This document shows, piece by piece, positions 16,697 through 25,211 of a stretch of 64,000 bases of DNA. Each line of letters opens with the position of its first letter. Position 1 is the stretch's first letter. This DNA comes from JABDEZ01 sp965276955. GTDB taxonomy: Bacteria; Bacteroidota; Bacteroidia; Chitinophagales; Chitinophagaceae. The DNA lies in NCBI GenBank assembly GCA_965276955.1, contig CBDIBP010000036.1:1-64000 (forward strand). Reading direction: 5' to 3'. The notes under the pieces are model-generated. The model made no database searches and was not told the origin of the DNA. It saw only the letters and a program-made list of their open reading frames with translations. A program made the translations under genes and the position numbers.

Positions 16697-17482
16697 ATGA
16701 TCTTAGCATTCTCTTTCTGTAACGTATCTGTAATGCCTGTAAGGAGCGAACCCAGCCACAGTGCAGAACAGGTGAACCAATTGCTGTATGGTGAACGGTG
16801 CGAGCTGCTGGAAATAAACCATAAGGAGTGGGCCAGGATAAGAGGCGAATGGGATGGCTACGAAGGCTGGTGCAAAGCATCGCAACTGACCGTGGTGCAG
16901 CGAAAAGAATACCGCAAAGGTCCCAAGTTCATCACTGTTGGCAACAACGACCGGTTCGTTTTTAACGATGCTAATATGTGGCTGCCACTGGGTAGCGACC
17001 TGATGCAATGCAAGGGCAACAAGGTGCATATAGACGGGAAAATAGGTATATACAAAGGGAAGAGGACCACACTGCTGAAGCTGGGTACCGATGCCGAACG
17101 CCTGAAACAGGCTGCTATGCAATACCTGCATGCACCGTACATGTGGGGTGGCCGCAGCGTAGCGGGTATAGACTGTTCGGGCCTATCTCAGATGGCTTAT
17201 AAATTGTGTGGTATGCCTATACCCAGAGATGCATCGCAGCAAGCAAATGAAGGTACACTGGTAGACTTTTTGCAAAATGCCTTATGCGGCGACCTTGCTT
17301 TTTTTGACAATGCAGATGGTAAGATAGTGCACGTAGGCATACTGCTGGACGAGCAAACCATAATACATGCCACAGAGACCAGCGGCCATGTGGTAGTAGA
17401 TCGTATAGACCAGGGAGGCATCATCAGCACCACGCTAAAGCGCAGAACGCACCACTTGCGATTGGTGAAGCGGTATTTTTAG
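16697..17482 (+). CDS. NlpC/P60 (C40) peptidase with SH3b-like domain
   Basis: A 261-residue cell-wall peptidase. The N-terminal half is an SH3b-type domain (VSVMPVRSEPSHSAEQVNQL, WARIRGEWDGYEGWCK) and the C-terminal half is the NlpC/P60 domain with the catalytic Cys in GIDCSGLSQM, the His in KIVHVGILL and a third polar residue in IHATET. Such enzymes cut gamma-D-glutamyl-diamino acid bonds in peptidoglycan peptides. No signal peptide is evident from ATG 16697; an upstream TTG at 16676 adds seven residues without creating one. Homologues in this phylum have the same start. It converges with the propeller-like gene, overlapping by 4 bases. Confidence 0.88.
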   Translation: MILAFSFCNVSVMPVRSEPSHSAEQVNQLLYGERCELLEINHKEWARIRGEWDGYEGWCKASQLTVVQRKEYRKGPKFITVGNNDRFVFNDANMWLPLGSDLMQCKGNKVHIDGKIGIYKGKRTTLLKLGTDAERLKQAAMQYLHAPYMWGGRSVAGIDCSGLSQMAYKLCGMPIPRDASQQANEGTLVDFLQNALCGDLAFFDNADGKIVHVGILLDEQTIIHATETSGHVVVDRIDQGGIISTTLKRRTHHLRLVKRYF

Positions 17483-18573
17483 TATTCCAGCCCTTTATAG
17501 AATACTTTAAAAACACTCTGCCCTATCTGATATTGTATCACATCATAGTTCAGTTGCCAGTTCGATAGGTCTGCATTGGTAACATCGTATACCTCACCCT
17601 CTGAGAATAAGCGCAACGTGCCATTGGTGCTTACATAGGCCACAGAATTGTATTGTGCAGTAAAGTTGGTAGGATAATAATTGTCAAGGTCTGTTATCTG
17701 CCCCTTGTAAAATACTTTGAAATAACCTGTAGGGTCTTTATAGGCTATAACGTTATCTGCAACCTTGTATGTGGGATTAAAGTATCCTAAAGCATGTACA
17801 CTATCCTCATAAAAGACCTTGAAATATCCATCATTCGATACATATGCTACAAGATTGTCCCCACATGCAAAGCTTTGCGGAGGATAGTCATCTATAATAA
17901 AAGTTTGCCCGTTGTGGAATATTTTGAACTCCCTATTCGCATCCACATACGCAACGGTGTTGCGGCCGGCGTCAAATTTATATACCTGAAAATCTTCCTG
18001 TGGAATGAGGTTACCCCTATAAAATATGCGGAACTGGTTGGCAAAATTGTCATACGCTACTATGTTGTCCGATACTTTTACTGCTGATAGAACACTATCC
18101 GGTATAAAACTCTCTATAGGGTACGTTTGCCCATTGTAATACACCCTGTATTCACTCTTTAGCCCATCCAGATACAGTACCACACTATCGCCTACCATAT
18201 ACTGGTTGCATATGCCCGTAAGATTTTTGATGACCCCTCTATCAAATACATTCAGCGATTTCTGATTGAGATATGCCACCAGGTTATCGGTCACAAAAAA
18301 ATCGTTCGTGAATCCTGGGTTAATTGTTTTTACACCTCCGCCATAATATATCTTAAAAGAACGGGAGTTATCCAGGTATGGTATTGCTACCCTGCCTATT
18401 TTAATAGATACAGGCGGTAAGTAATCGATCTTGCGAATGAACCCTCTATCCCAAACCATCAGTTGATTCTGAATGTCGGTAAAGGCAGACAATGGCTGGG
18501 CCAATGCATCGGCGCTGCAAACTGCAATGAGCAATATAGAATACACCAGTGTCCTGAACATGAGTGAAGGCAT
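17479..18573 (-). CDS. Secreted repeat protein, probably a beta-propeller
   Basis: About 364 residues from ATG 18573 (or 360 from ATG 18561). The N-terminus MFRTLVYSILLIAVCSADALAQP is a signal peptide. The mature protein consists of about nine or ten units of 33-40 residues, each with the pattern Asn-x-Val-Ala-Tyr-x-Asp-x4-Phe-Lys-Ile/Val-Phe-Tyr-x-Gly, best seen in NLVAYVSNDGYFKVFY and NVIAYKDPTGYFKVFY. This periodicity suggests a beta-propeller, exported to the periplasm or surface. I do not recognise a named family. The frame is open upstream to a GTG at 18645, but that stretch is a terminator-like hairpin and is unlikely to be coding. Confidence 0.75.
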   Translation of the reverse strand: MPSLMFRTLVYSILLIAVCSADALAQPLSAFTDIQNQLMVWDRGFIRKIDYLPPVSIKIGRVAIPYLDNSRSFKIYYGGGVKTINPGFTNDFFVTDNLVAYLNQKSLNVFDRGVIKNLTGICNQYMVGDSVVLYLDGLKSEYRVYYNGQTYPIESFIPDSVLSAVKVSDNIVAYDNFANQFRIFYRGNLIPQEDFQVYKFDAGRNTVAYVDANREFKIFHNGQTFIIDDYPPQSFACGDNLVAYVSNDGYFKVFYEDSVHALGYFNPTYKVADNVIAYKDPTGYFKVFYKGQITDLDNYYPTNFTAQYNSVAYVSTNGTLRLFSEGEVYDVTNADLSNWQLNYDVIQYQIGQSVFKVFYKGLEY

Positions 18574-18595
18574 TTGGATGTAAAATAAAAAATAA

Positions 18596-18627
18596 AAATA
18601 AAAAAGCCAGCCTGAGAACAGGCCAGC
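18596..18627 (-). terminator. Terminator-like hairpin just upstream of the propeller-like gene (possible attenuator)
   Basis: On the minus strand GCTGGCCTG (18627-18619) and CAGGCTGGC (18614-18606) form a 9-bp stem with two G-U pairs and a TTCT loop, followed by TTTTTTATTTTTATTTTTT. It ends about 25-45 bases before the start codons of the propeller-like gene, and another terminator for the preceding gene already lies 150 bases upstream. Confidence 0.6.
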
Positions 18628-18763
18628 CCCTATAAACCCTATCACTATGAAAACGATATAAAGCTAAATACCATCCTTAACTTATCACATCACTTTCATT
18701 TATACCTCTATTATTACCATATTTTCTATTTCTACAAACATTTCTTTAGAGATATAAGATCAT

Positions 18764-18799
18764 ACAAAAAATGAAAGGCGATCAGAATGTGATCGCCTT
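18764..18799 (-). terminator. Rho-independent terminator after the 128-residue conserved gene
   Basis: A perfect 10-bp stem AAGGCGATCA / TGATCGCCTT (18775-18784 and 18790-18799) with a 5-base loop; on the minus strand the sequence then runs TTCATTTTTTG. It is 20 bases past the stop of the gene ending at 18820. Confidence 0.85.
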
Positions 18800-18819
18800 G
18801 AGTTATTCATAAAATAGCT

Positions 18820-19206
18820 TTACTCTGCTTCTTTCTTCTGCGCCTTTTTATTTATTTCTTCCACCTGTTCCATAAATTTATTTACGCCTTCATCAGCATA
18901 GGCGCCATAAGCATCTATCAATGTTCCTTTCGATCCGTCAGTGGTCTCGATCACATACATGATCGCATTATCACCAGGGTCTGACTGGCCCTCAAAGCGA
19001 TAGAAATTTACGATCTTCACCTGGTCAGGCTCGTAAGATGTATCGTTTGTTGAAGAAAATAGCTTCTTGTCCTGTATCTTAAAACTATGAGTATATCCAT
19101 CCTTCACCACTTTATTCGACACTGATGTAAGTGTGTTCATAAAGGGTACTATTTCCGCTGGCTTATCTGTAGGTCCTGTCATTTGACTATTATTTTGCGT
19201 TTGCAT
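18820..19206 (-). CDS. Conserved small protein, family often mislabelled phosphoribosylpyrophosphate synthetase
   Basis: A 128-residue cytoplasmic-looking protein with the pattern GYTHSFKIQ, FYRFEGQSDPGDNAIMYVIE, and DGSKGTLIDAYGAYAD followed by a charged helical tail rich in Glu and Lys. This is a small family widespread in Bacteroidota that carries the database name phosphoribosylpyrophosphate synthetase without any of that enzyme's motifs; its function is unknown. It is a single-gene unit with a strong terminator. The start ATG at 19206 is the only one that gives the usual length. Confidence 0.75.
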   Translation of the reverse strand: MQTQNNSQMTGPTDKPAEIVPFMNTLTSVSNKVVKDGYTHSFKIQDKKLFSSTNDTSYEPDQVKIVNFYRFEGQSDPGDNAIMYVIETTDGSKGTLIDAYGAYADEGVNKFMEQVEEINKKAQKKEAE

Positions 19207-19395
19207 GTACGTAAGGTTTTATATCTCTATGCAAGTAAATATTCTGCCACTGGTAAAGACATCATATAAATAAAATACATTTTATCATATCATTGATTAC
19301 CAATCATTTATAAAACCATAAAGTAACTGCGTTATATTTGGCAAAAAGCAAATGAGGTACTGTGAGGAATTGCTTCTACAATAACTGCTTACAAT

Positions 19396-19422
19396 AAAAA
19401 ATGCCCCACTTTGTAGCGGGGC
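19396..19422 (-). terminator. Rho-independent terminator of the four-helix protein gene
   Basis: An 8-bp stem GCCCCACT / AGCGGGGC (one G-U on the minus strand) at 19403-19410 and 19415-19422, loop TTGT; on the minus strand it is followed by ATTTTTTATTG. It is 25 bases past the stop at 19448. Confidence 0.82.
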
Positions 19423-19447
19423 GTTCAGTTTTCCAATGCATCAGTCT

Positions 19448-19915
19448 TTAATTTACAGATTGGTGTGCATCTCTGTATTTCTTAATATGGTCATGCGAGT
19501 TGCGCAATGCCTGCTGCTGCTCAGCAATAAGTTGGCGCACATCTGCTGGCATCTCAGCGTCAGAGGTTAGTGCAGACTCATAAGCTTTCTGTGCAGCATC
19601 TTCACCATATTCGCACGATGCCAATATTTGTTTGCGGTCGCTGCCTGTAAATGTTGCCTTAAGGTCCATCCATGCGCGGTATATTTTGCCTGATGCTGTG
19701 CTACCTGTAGCTACCTGGCCGCCAAGCTGCCTTATTTTTGCAGTCAGGTCTTGTTTGTATTGTTCGCTTTCCCTTATCATTGCCTCGAATGTAGCTTTCA
19801 TGTCCACATCCAGATCGTTAGATTCGTTAATAGCTCTCTGGTATCCCGCAACGCGGTCGTTATTTATCGTTACCAGGTCATTCAGTATTTCTACGAGCGC
19901 ATCTGTGTTTTGCAT
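19448..19915 (-). CDS. PA2169-type four-helix-bundle protein (DUF2383)
   Basis: A 155-residue, all-helical protein of the DUF2383/PA2169 family, ferritin-like four-helix bundles of unknown role often linked to stress. Visible features are the opening TDALVEILNDLVTINNDRVAGYQRAI, a middle helix with FEAMIRESEQYKQDL, the conserved loop GSTASGKIYRAWMDLK and CEYGEDAAQKAYESAL. The open frame reaches 20023, but the ATG at 19915 (MQNTDALVEIL) matches the family start. It is divergent from the next gene. Confidence 0.85.
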   Translation of the reverse strand: MQNTDALVEILNDLVTINNDRVAGYQRAINESNDLDVDMKATFEAMIRESEQYKQDLTAKIRQLGGQVATGSTASGKIYRAWMDLKATFTGSDRKQILASCEYGEDAAQKAYESALTSDAEMPADVRQLIAEQQQALRNSHDHIKKYRDAHQSVN

Positions 19916-20062
19916 ACAATTGTTTTTTACTACTGTTTTAAAAACTATGCCATATACCTGCTCAATAGATAAGGACTCAAAAACTTCACACATCCGTAAC
20001 ATAAAACAAGCTGTAGCGTGCATTGACGAAAAAAACTTTATTTTGCCGGGTAATTCACTCTT

Positions 20063-20605
20063 ATGGAAATATTGCTTGAGCTATTAAAATACACTGTTCC
20101 ATCGCTTATTGTGCTGCTGGCCACCTACATGATCGTTAATAAATTCCTGGTAACAGAAATGCAGCGTAAACAATTGGCTTTATTCAAAGAAACACAAAAT
20201 ATAACCCTGCCACTGCGCTTGCAAGCCTATGAAAGGCTGGTGATATTTGTAGAACGTATACACCCCCGCAACCTGATACCCAGGATATATGTAAGCGGCA
20301 TGACAGTGCGCGACCTGCAGCAGGCAGTAGCATTTAACATACGTACAGAATTTGAGCACAATCTGTCTCAGCAGGTTTATGTATCCAATCAGGTATGGAA
20401 TACGGTAAAAGGAATAAAGGAGCAGGAAATGAACATGGTCAATATCATAGCACAGCAACTGAACCCCGATGCACCAGCCAAAGAACTCCATACCCGCGTA
20501 ATAGACTATGTGATGAACACTGCAGAAACATTACCTACCGATGTGGCGCTGCAACTAATAAACGATGAGTGCAAACGGGTGCTGGCCGCCGGTCCGCAGG
20601 CATAA
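20063..20605 (+). CDS. Membrane-anchored protein of unknown function, DUF7935-like
   Basis: A 180-residue protein with one N-terminal membrane helix (about residues 9-29), a short basic segment and a long helical cytoplasmic domain. LPLRLQAYERLVIFVERIHP, NIRTEFEHNLSQQVYVS and AVAFN-type blocks match a conserved but uncharacterised Bacteroidota family. It is followed after 42 bases by the acyl-CoA mutase gene on the same strand and may share its transcript. The function is not known. Confidence 0.7.
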   Translation: MEILLELLKYTVPSLIVLLATYMIVNKFLVTEMQRKQLALFKETQNITLPLRLQAYERLVIFVERIHPRNLIPRIYVSGMTVRDLQQAVAFNIRTEFEHNLSQQVYVSNQVWNTVKGIKEQEMNMVNIIAQQLNPDAPAKELHTRVIDYVMNTAETLPTDVALQLINDECKRVLAAGPQA

Positions 20606-20647
20606 ATAGTATCATTCACTGATCTTAGCAGGTTTAAACACAACAGG

Positions 20648-22204
20648 GTGAGCGACAATAAAGTAATAAGAACGGATGCCGGTATAGAGATAAACGAACT
20701 ATACACCAAGGCGCCATTGATGAACGAAGTACCGGGACAGTTCCCGTTTACCAGGGGCGTGCACAAAGCTATGTATCGCGATAAGGCCTGGACCATGCGC
20801 CAATATGCCGGGTTCAGCACTGCCGAGGAATCGAACAAGCGATACCACTTCCTCCTTGGCCAGGGTGTTAATGGCCTTTCCGTGGCCTTTGACCTGCCTA
20901 CACAAATAGGCTACGACAGCGACCATGATATGGCCGAAGGAGAAGTTGGTAAAGTAGGCGTAGCTATAGACTCTCTGGAGGATATGGAACTGTTGTTCAA
21001 AGACATACAGTTGAAGGACATAAGCACTTCTATGACCATTAATGCCACAGCCTTCATACTCCTGGCATTTTATATAGCGCTTGCTAAAAAGCAGGGTGCC
21101 GACCTGAAAAAAATATCGGGTACCATACAAAACGATATACTGAAAGAATACGCCGCGCGGGGTACATATATATATCCGCCAATGCAAAGCATGCGGCTGA
21201 TAACCGACATCTTTGAATACTGCAGCAAAGAAGTGCCCAAGTGGAACACCATATCTATCTCCGGCTACCATATCAGGGAAGCAGGCTCTAATGCGGTACA
21301 GGAACTGGCATTTACACTGGCAAATGGTAAGGCATATCTGCAGGCAGCCATAGCCAAGGGGCTTGATATCAATGTGTTTGCACAGCGCCTTTCGTTCTTC
21401 TTTAATGCACACAACAATATATTTGAAGAGGTAGCCAAGTTCAGGGCAGCACGGCGCATGTGGGCACACATAACCAAAGAACTGGGCGCTACCGACCCAA
21501 AGGCGCAGATGTTGCGTTTCCACACGCAGACCGGCGGTAGCACACTTACGGCGCAGCAGCCTAAGAACAATATAGTACGGGTAACACTCCAGGCATTATC
21601 TGCCGTGCTTGGTGGCACGCAGAGCCTTCATACCAACGGTTATGATGAAGCGCTGTCGCTGCCTACGGAAGAGGCAGCAAGTATAGCACTGCGCACCCAG
21701 CAGATAATAGCTTTTGAAAGCGGCGCTACAGATACCGTAGACCCGCTTGCGGGCTCATTCTACGTGGAAACACTGACCGATGAGATAGAAGCTGCTGCAC
21801 AAATACTGATAAATAAAAGCGACGCTATGGGTGGCGCTGTAAAAGCTATAGAACAACATTTTGTACAAGACGAGATAGCGCGTGCTGCATATGCCTACAA
21901 TAAGGCCATAGAGGATGGTAGTAAAGTGATAGTTGGCGTCAACAAATTTGTGTCGGCAGAGACGAGTAAGCCACCAGGCTTTAAAATAGATGATAGCATA
22001 CGGCAGCTGCAAAGCGCAAAGCTGAAAGCCCTGCGCGAAAAAAGGGATAAGGAGCAGGCCGCTGAAAGCCTTGCTGCTATAAAGCACGCGGCTATGACCA
22101 CCGATAACCTGATGCCACTTGTTATAACAGCGGTAGAGAACCTCTGTACACTCGGAGAAATAGCTGATACACTGCGCTCAGTATGGGGCGAATATAAAGG
22201 CTAA
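20648..22204 (+). CDS. Acyl-CoA mutase catalytic subunit (methylmalonyl-CoA mutase family)
   Basis: A 518-residue TIM-barrel catalytic subunit of a B12-dependent acyl-CoA mutase. Diagnostic blocks are PFTRGVHKAMYRDK, TMRQYAGFSTAEESNKRYHF, GLSVAFDLPTQIGYDSDH, RFHTQTGGSTLTAQQP and SLHTNGYDEALSLPTEEA. It lacks the C-terminal cobalamin-binding domain, so a separate small subunit must be encoded elsewhere. The reaction is probably succinyl-CoA/methylmalonyl-CoA or isobutyryl-CoA interconversion; the sequence alone does not decide. The start is a GTG at 20648. The 3' end overlaps the convergent DUF3810 gene by 4 bases. Confidence 0.9.
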   Translation: MSDNKVIRTDAGIEINELYTKAPLMNEVPGQFPFTRGVHKAMYRDKAWTMRQYAGFSTAEESNKRYHFLLGQGVNGLSVAFDLPTQIGYDSDHDMAEGEVGKVGVAIDSLEDMELLFKDIQLKDISTSMTINATAFILLAFYIALAKKQGADLKKISGTIQNDILKEYAARGTYIYPPMQSMRLITDIFEYCSKEVPKWNTISISGYHIREAGSNAVQELAFTLANGKAYLQAAIAKGLDINVFAQRLSFFFNAHNNIFEEVAKFRAARRMWAHITKELGATDPKAQMLRFHTQTGGSTLTAQQPKNNIVRVTLQALSAVLGGTQSLHTNGYDEALSLPTEEAASIALRTQQIIAFESGATDTVDPLAGSFYVETLTDEIEAAAQILINKSDAMGGAVKAIEQHFVQDEIARAAYAYNKAIEDGSKVIVGVNKFVSAETSKPPGFKIDDSIRQLQSAKLKALREKRDKEQAAESLAAIKHAAMTTDNLMPLVITAVENLCTLGEIADTLRSVWGEYKG

Positions 22205-23295
22205 GGTATCTTTATAATGATGTGTTTCCATAAGCGCCTGCGTATCTCCCAGGCCCATGCACTGGTAGCTACATTGCCATAGCTGCGTATACCATCTTTT
22301 TGGTGGTGCATGCGCAGGTAGCCATCATATAGCTTGCTGCTATAGTGGCTCATGTTGCCCATGTAGCGCTTCCGTATATCTTCAAGTGTATCTATCTGCG
22401 CAAGAGTAACGTTGTTAAGTGAATGTTCCAACTGCATGGCCAATGCGGTATCCTGCCGGAACAACCGGTTGTGTGCATATAACCATATATTAAAATAGGA
22501 GGAGTAGATAAAAGCAGTATCATGCGTAGCTGTGCCTAATGCATACGCCATCAGGTTAGCGTCATCCTCTGCAGCTATGCCTGCCTGGTGGGCCATTTCG
22601 TGGCATACCACAAAAGGCAGCATGAACGCGGGAAGGAAACGATTCACCTGCGATTCGCCCGTAAAAGGATTGTAGTACCCCTGTATGGCCAGGTTCTGCA
22701 TCAGGTATCCAAATATAGATGGCTTCACCTTTAGGCTGCCCAGTTTGCTGCGGGCGTTGGTATATAGCCGGTAGTATAGCTGCGCACGTTTGTTCACCTC
22801 GCTGAATGGTAGCGCCTGGTAGTGTGGTGCATAGGCATTCAGCTGCCCCACCAAGTAGGTATCGAACTCGCGCATGGCAGCAGAATCATTCTGATGCTGG
22901 ACTTTTACCGCCTGCAACTCCCAGAAATTAGTAAGCGATGGCTTGTAGTAATTGGCGCCCCAGCCCAATATGAACAACAGGTACACCACCTCGAAGAATA
23001 TGGCAGTGTGTACCAGCGAGGCTAACAGGTATTGTTTGTTGGTCCTGAATTTCACCAAAAAATAGCCCCATCTGATGACCAGTATCAAAAGGCTTAGCCC
23101 TGCAAGTACATATAGAAGATCGCCTACGCTGAAGGGTATATAACCAAATACCAGATCACGGAAATATTGCCAGGGTTGAAAGATAAAAGTATCATACTCC
23201 GAAACGTAACCGGGATGCACACGCAATGTGTACTGTATGGCCGTAAGCACCACGATCAGCAACAACAGAACAGTAAATTTCCTCTTATAATTCAT
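22201..23295 (-). CDS. DUF3810 membrane protein with HExxH motif
   Basis: About 364 residues from ATG 23295 (the frame opens at 23322). Three membrane segments lie in the first 120 residues, followed by a soluble domain with VCHEMAHQAGIAAEDDAN, a gluzincin-like HExxH plus a downstream Glu, as in the DUF3810 family. The likely role is a membrane-bound zinc metallopeptidase, though activity has not been shown to my knowledge. It overlaps the mutase gene by 4 bases, convergently, and is divergent from the exonuclease gene. Confidence 0.83.
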   Translation of the reverse strand: MNYKRKFTVLLLLIVVLTAIQYTLRVHPGYVSEYDTFIFQPWQYFRDLVFGYIPFSVGDLLYVLAGLSLLILVIRWGYFLVKFRTNKQYLLASLVHTAIFFEVVYLLFILGWGANYYKPSLTNFWELQAVKVQHQNDSAAMREFDTYLVGQLNAYAPHYQALPFSEVNKRAQLYYRLYTNARSKLGSLKVKPSIFGYLMQNLAIQGYYNPFTGESQVNRFLPAFMLPFVVCHEMAHQAGIAAEDDANLMAYALGTATHDTAFIYSSYFNIWLYAHNRLFRQDTALAMQLEHSLNNVTLAQIDTLEDIRKRYMGNMSHYSSKLYDGYLRMHHQKDGIRSYGNVATSAWAWEIRRRLWKHIIIKIP

Positions 23296-23472
23296 ATGCA
23301 CACAACACAGCGTATACTGCAATACTTTATGGACCGTGACGTTACCATTCCAACTGCAAATTCTAAATTATCCATTAATTCAATATAAAATAAATAAAGT
23401 TTAGTACATATTTTAAAATGCATTTCATTCGGGCATGATATTACAGCGACCTTACAAATAGGATAACGCACA

Positions 23473-24462
23473 ATGGGACTTATTTCTTTTACAGATAGCG
23501 GACTTTATTGCAAAGACGGAGATTTCTACATAGACCCCTGGAAACCCGTGCACAGGGCAGTGACCACACATGCCCATAGCGACCACGCCCGGTGGGGCAG
23601 CAAGCTATACCTGGCACACAAAGACAGCTACTACCTGCTAAAGGCCCGGCTGAGTGAAGATATACAAATACAAAGCGCCGACTATGGGCAAACGCTTACC
23701 ATCAACAATGTTAAGGTGACCCTATTCCCTGCTGGCCATATTTTAGGGTCGGCACAGGTACGGATGGAATATAAGGGCGAGGTTTGGGTAGTATCGAGCG
23801 ACTACAAGGTGGAAGATGATGGGGTGTCAGCACCATTCGAACCCGTAAAGTGCCACACCTTCATTACAGAGAGCACTTTTGGATTACCTATATACCAATG
23901 GAAGAAACAGGCGACCATTATGGAGGACATACACCTATGGGTGCAGGGCAACCAAGCCGCAGGGCGCAACAGCATACTCACTGCATATAGCCTGGGCAAG
24001 GCACAGCGGCTGATACACAACCTGGCGCTATACGGATACCAGTTTTATGTGCATGGCGCTATATACAATATGCAGGAAGCTATAGCAAAGTTCAAAGACA
24101 TGCCACCAGTAGACTACTTGAGTGCTGACATACCAAAGGAAGAATTGAAAAAGCGCATCATCATCATACCACCCGCTGCCGATAGTACTACTTACCTGAA
24201 ACGCATGCAGCCCTTTAGCCTGGGGGTATGCAGCGGCTGGATGCAGGTGCGCGGCGCCCAACGCAGGCGCAATGCTGATGCCGGCTTTGCCCTAAGCGAC
24301 CATGCCGACTGGCCGGGACTACTGCAAGCTATAAAAGCAACTGAGGCAGAGTGTGTATATGCCACACATGGGTTCACAGCGCCGCTGGCCCGCTACCTTA
24401 CCGAAGAAATGGGAATAAAGGCAGATGTGGTAAAGACCTCGTTCGGGGAAGAGGAGGAGTAA
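23473..24462 (+). CDS. Ligase-associated DNA damage response exonuclease (metallo-beta-lactamase fold)
   Basis: A 329-residue metallo-beta-lactamase/beta-CASP-like nuclease. The metal motif HAHSDHARWG is at about residues 35-44, LFPAGHILGSAQV near 80, SSDYK near 110, FITESTFGLP near 135 and a late SDHADW. This pattern is that of the exonuclease that usually sits next to an ATP-dependent DNA ligase and a large helicase in a DNA damage response set. Those partners are not in this window. The gene lies alone between a divergent DUF3810 gene and the small coupled pair. Confidence 0.88.
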   Translation: MGLISFTDSGLYCKDGDFYIDPWKPVHRAVTTHAHSDHARWGSKLYLAHKDSYYLLKARLSEDIQIQSADYGQTLTINNVKVTLFPAGHILGSAQVRMEYKGEVWVVSSDYKVEDDGVSAPFEPVKCHTFITESTFGLPIYQWKKQATIMEDIHLWVQGNQAAGRNSILTAYSLGKAQRLIHNLALYGYQFYVHGAIYNMQEAIAKFKDMPPVDYLSADIPKEELKKRIIIIPPAADSTTYLKRMQPFSLGVCSGWMQVRGAQRRRNADAGFALSDHADWPGLLQAIKATEAECVYATHGFTAPLARYLTEEMGIKADVVKTSFGEEEE

Positions 24463-24500
24463 ATGAACATTCAGACAACATATATTGGTTATATTTGCTT

Positions 24501-24695
24501 ATGGAAAGGAAGATAGCCGCTATAGTGCGAAAAGTATCTATGAAAGATGCAAACGATGCAGATCGTGATGTAGCTTATTGGCTATCTAAAACTCCGCAGG
24601 AACGCATTGCAGCTGTTACTTTTCTGGTGATGCAAACTTTGAAACCTGGCGAAAGGATGGATAAGACTATAGTTGTAAAACGAAAAATTAAATAA
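24501..24695 (+). CDS. Small protein coupled to nucleotidyltransferase (antitoxin-like)
   Basis: A 64-residue basic protein from ATG 24501: MERKIAAIVRKVSMKDANDA followed by DRDVAYWLSKTPQERIAAVTFL and a Lys-rich end. The YWLSKTPQERIAAV segment is seen in small Bacteroidota proteins that precede nucleotidyltransferase-like genes. Its stop overlaps the next start in the form TAATG (one shared base), so translation is coupled. The frame is open upstream into the exonuclease gene, but those residues are not plausible. It would be the antitoxin if the pair is a toxin-antitoxin module; this is inference. Confidence 0.72.
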   Translation: MERKIAAIVRKVSMKDANDADRDVAYWLSKTPQERIAAVTFLVMQTLKPGERMDKTIVVKRKIK

Positions 24696-25156
24696 TGACG
24701 CTTGCACAGGATTTTGAAGATTTTGTTAAGCTACTCAACCAACATGCGGTTGAATATATGGTAGTAGGCGGATATGCACTTGCATTCCATGGGAAGCCTC
24801 GCCATACGGGAGATCTCGATATTTGGATCAATATATCAGAGGATAATGCGTTAAAATTATTAAGTGTGATCAGGGATTTTGGATTTGCATCTATGGGATT
24901 TGAAAAAGAAGATTTTTTAAGACCTGGATACATCAGTCAAATTGGATACCCGCCGATACGCATAGATATACTGAACAGTATAGATGGTATTGAGTTCGGA
25001 GAAGCTGTTAAAAATATGAGGAAGATCGCCGTAGATGATTTTATGGTCAACTATATTGGTGCATCAGATTTCATTAAAAATAAAGAAGCTTCAGGCCGGA
25101 CTCAGGATATCGCAGATATTAAGGAGATCAAAAAGATCAAGAAGGAAGGGCTGTAG
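24695..25156 (+). CDS. Nucleotidyltransferase-fold protein (AbiEii/DUF6036-like)
   Basis: A 153-residue protein with a minimal nucleotidyltransferase fold: VEYMVVGGYALAFHG, then HTGDLDIWI carrying the two acidic metal ligands, and a third acidic residue likely in IRIDILNSIDG. Proteins of this type act as toxins in AbiE-like or MenT-like systems, or modify tRNA, but others have unknown targets. It begins on the last base of the small upstream gene (TAATG). No membrane or export signal. The target and activity cannot be inferred further. Confidence 0.8.
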   Translation: MTLAQDFEDFVKLLNQHAVEYMVVGGYALAFHGKPRHTGDLDIWINISEDNALKLLSVIRDFGFASMGFEKEDFLRPGYISQIGYPPIRIDILNSIDGIEFGEAVKNMRKIAVDDFMVNYIGASDFIKNKEASGRTQDIADIKEIKKIKKEGL

Positions 25157-25195
25157 CTACTGCGCCGATCTCCTATAATAAACTCCCAAATCACC

Positions 25196-25203
25196 TACCT
25201 TTG
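25196..25203 (+). promoter_or_regulatory. -7 box of the ispH promoter
   Basis: TACCTTTG matches TAnnTTTG and lies 8 bases before the ATG at 25212, so the leader would be extremely short or the message leaderless. No -33 element was recognised. Confidence 0.45.
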
Positions 25204-25211
25204 CAACCGCA

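Noticed and set aside
18574..18645. N-terminal extension of the propeller-like protein from GTG 18645
   Set aside because: The stretch is the terminator-like hairpin with T-run; a signal peptide starts properly at the ATGs 18573/18561.
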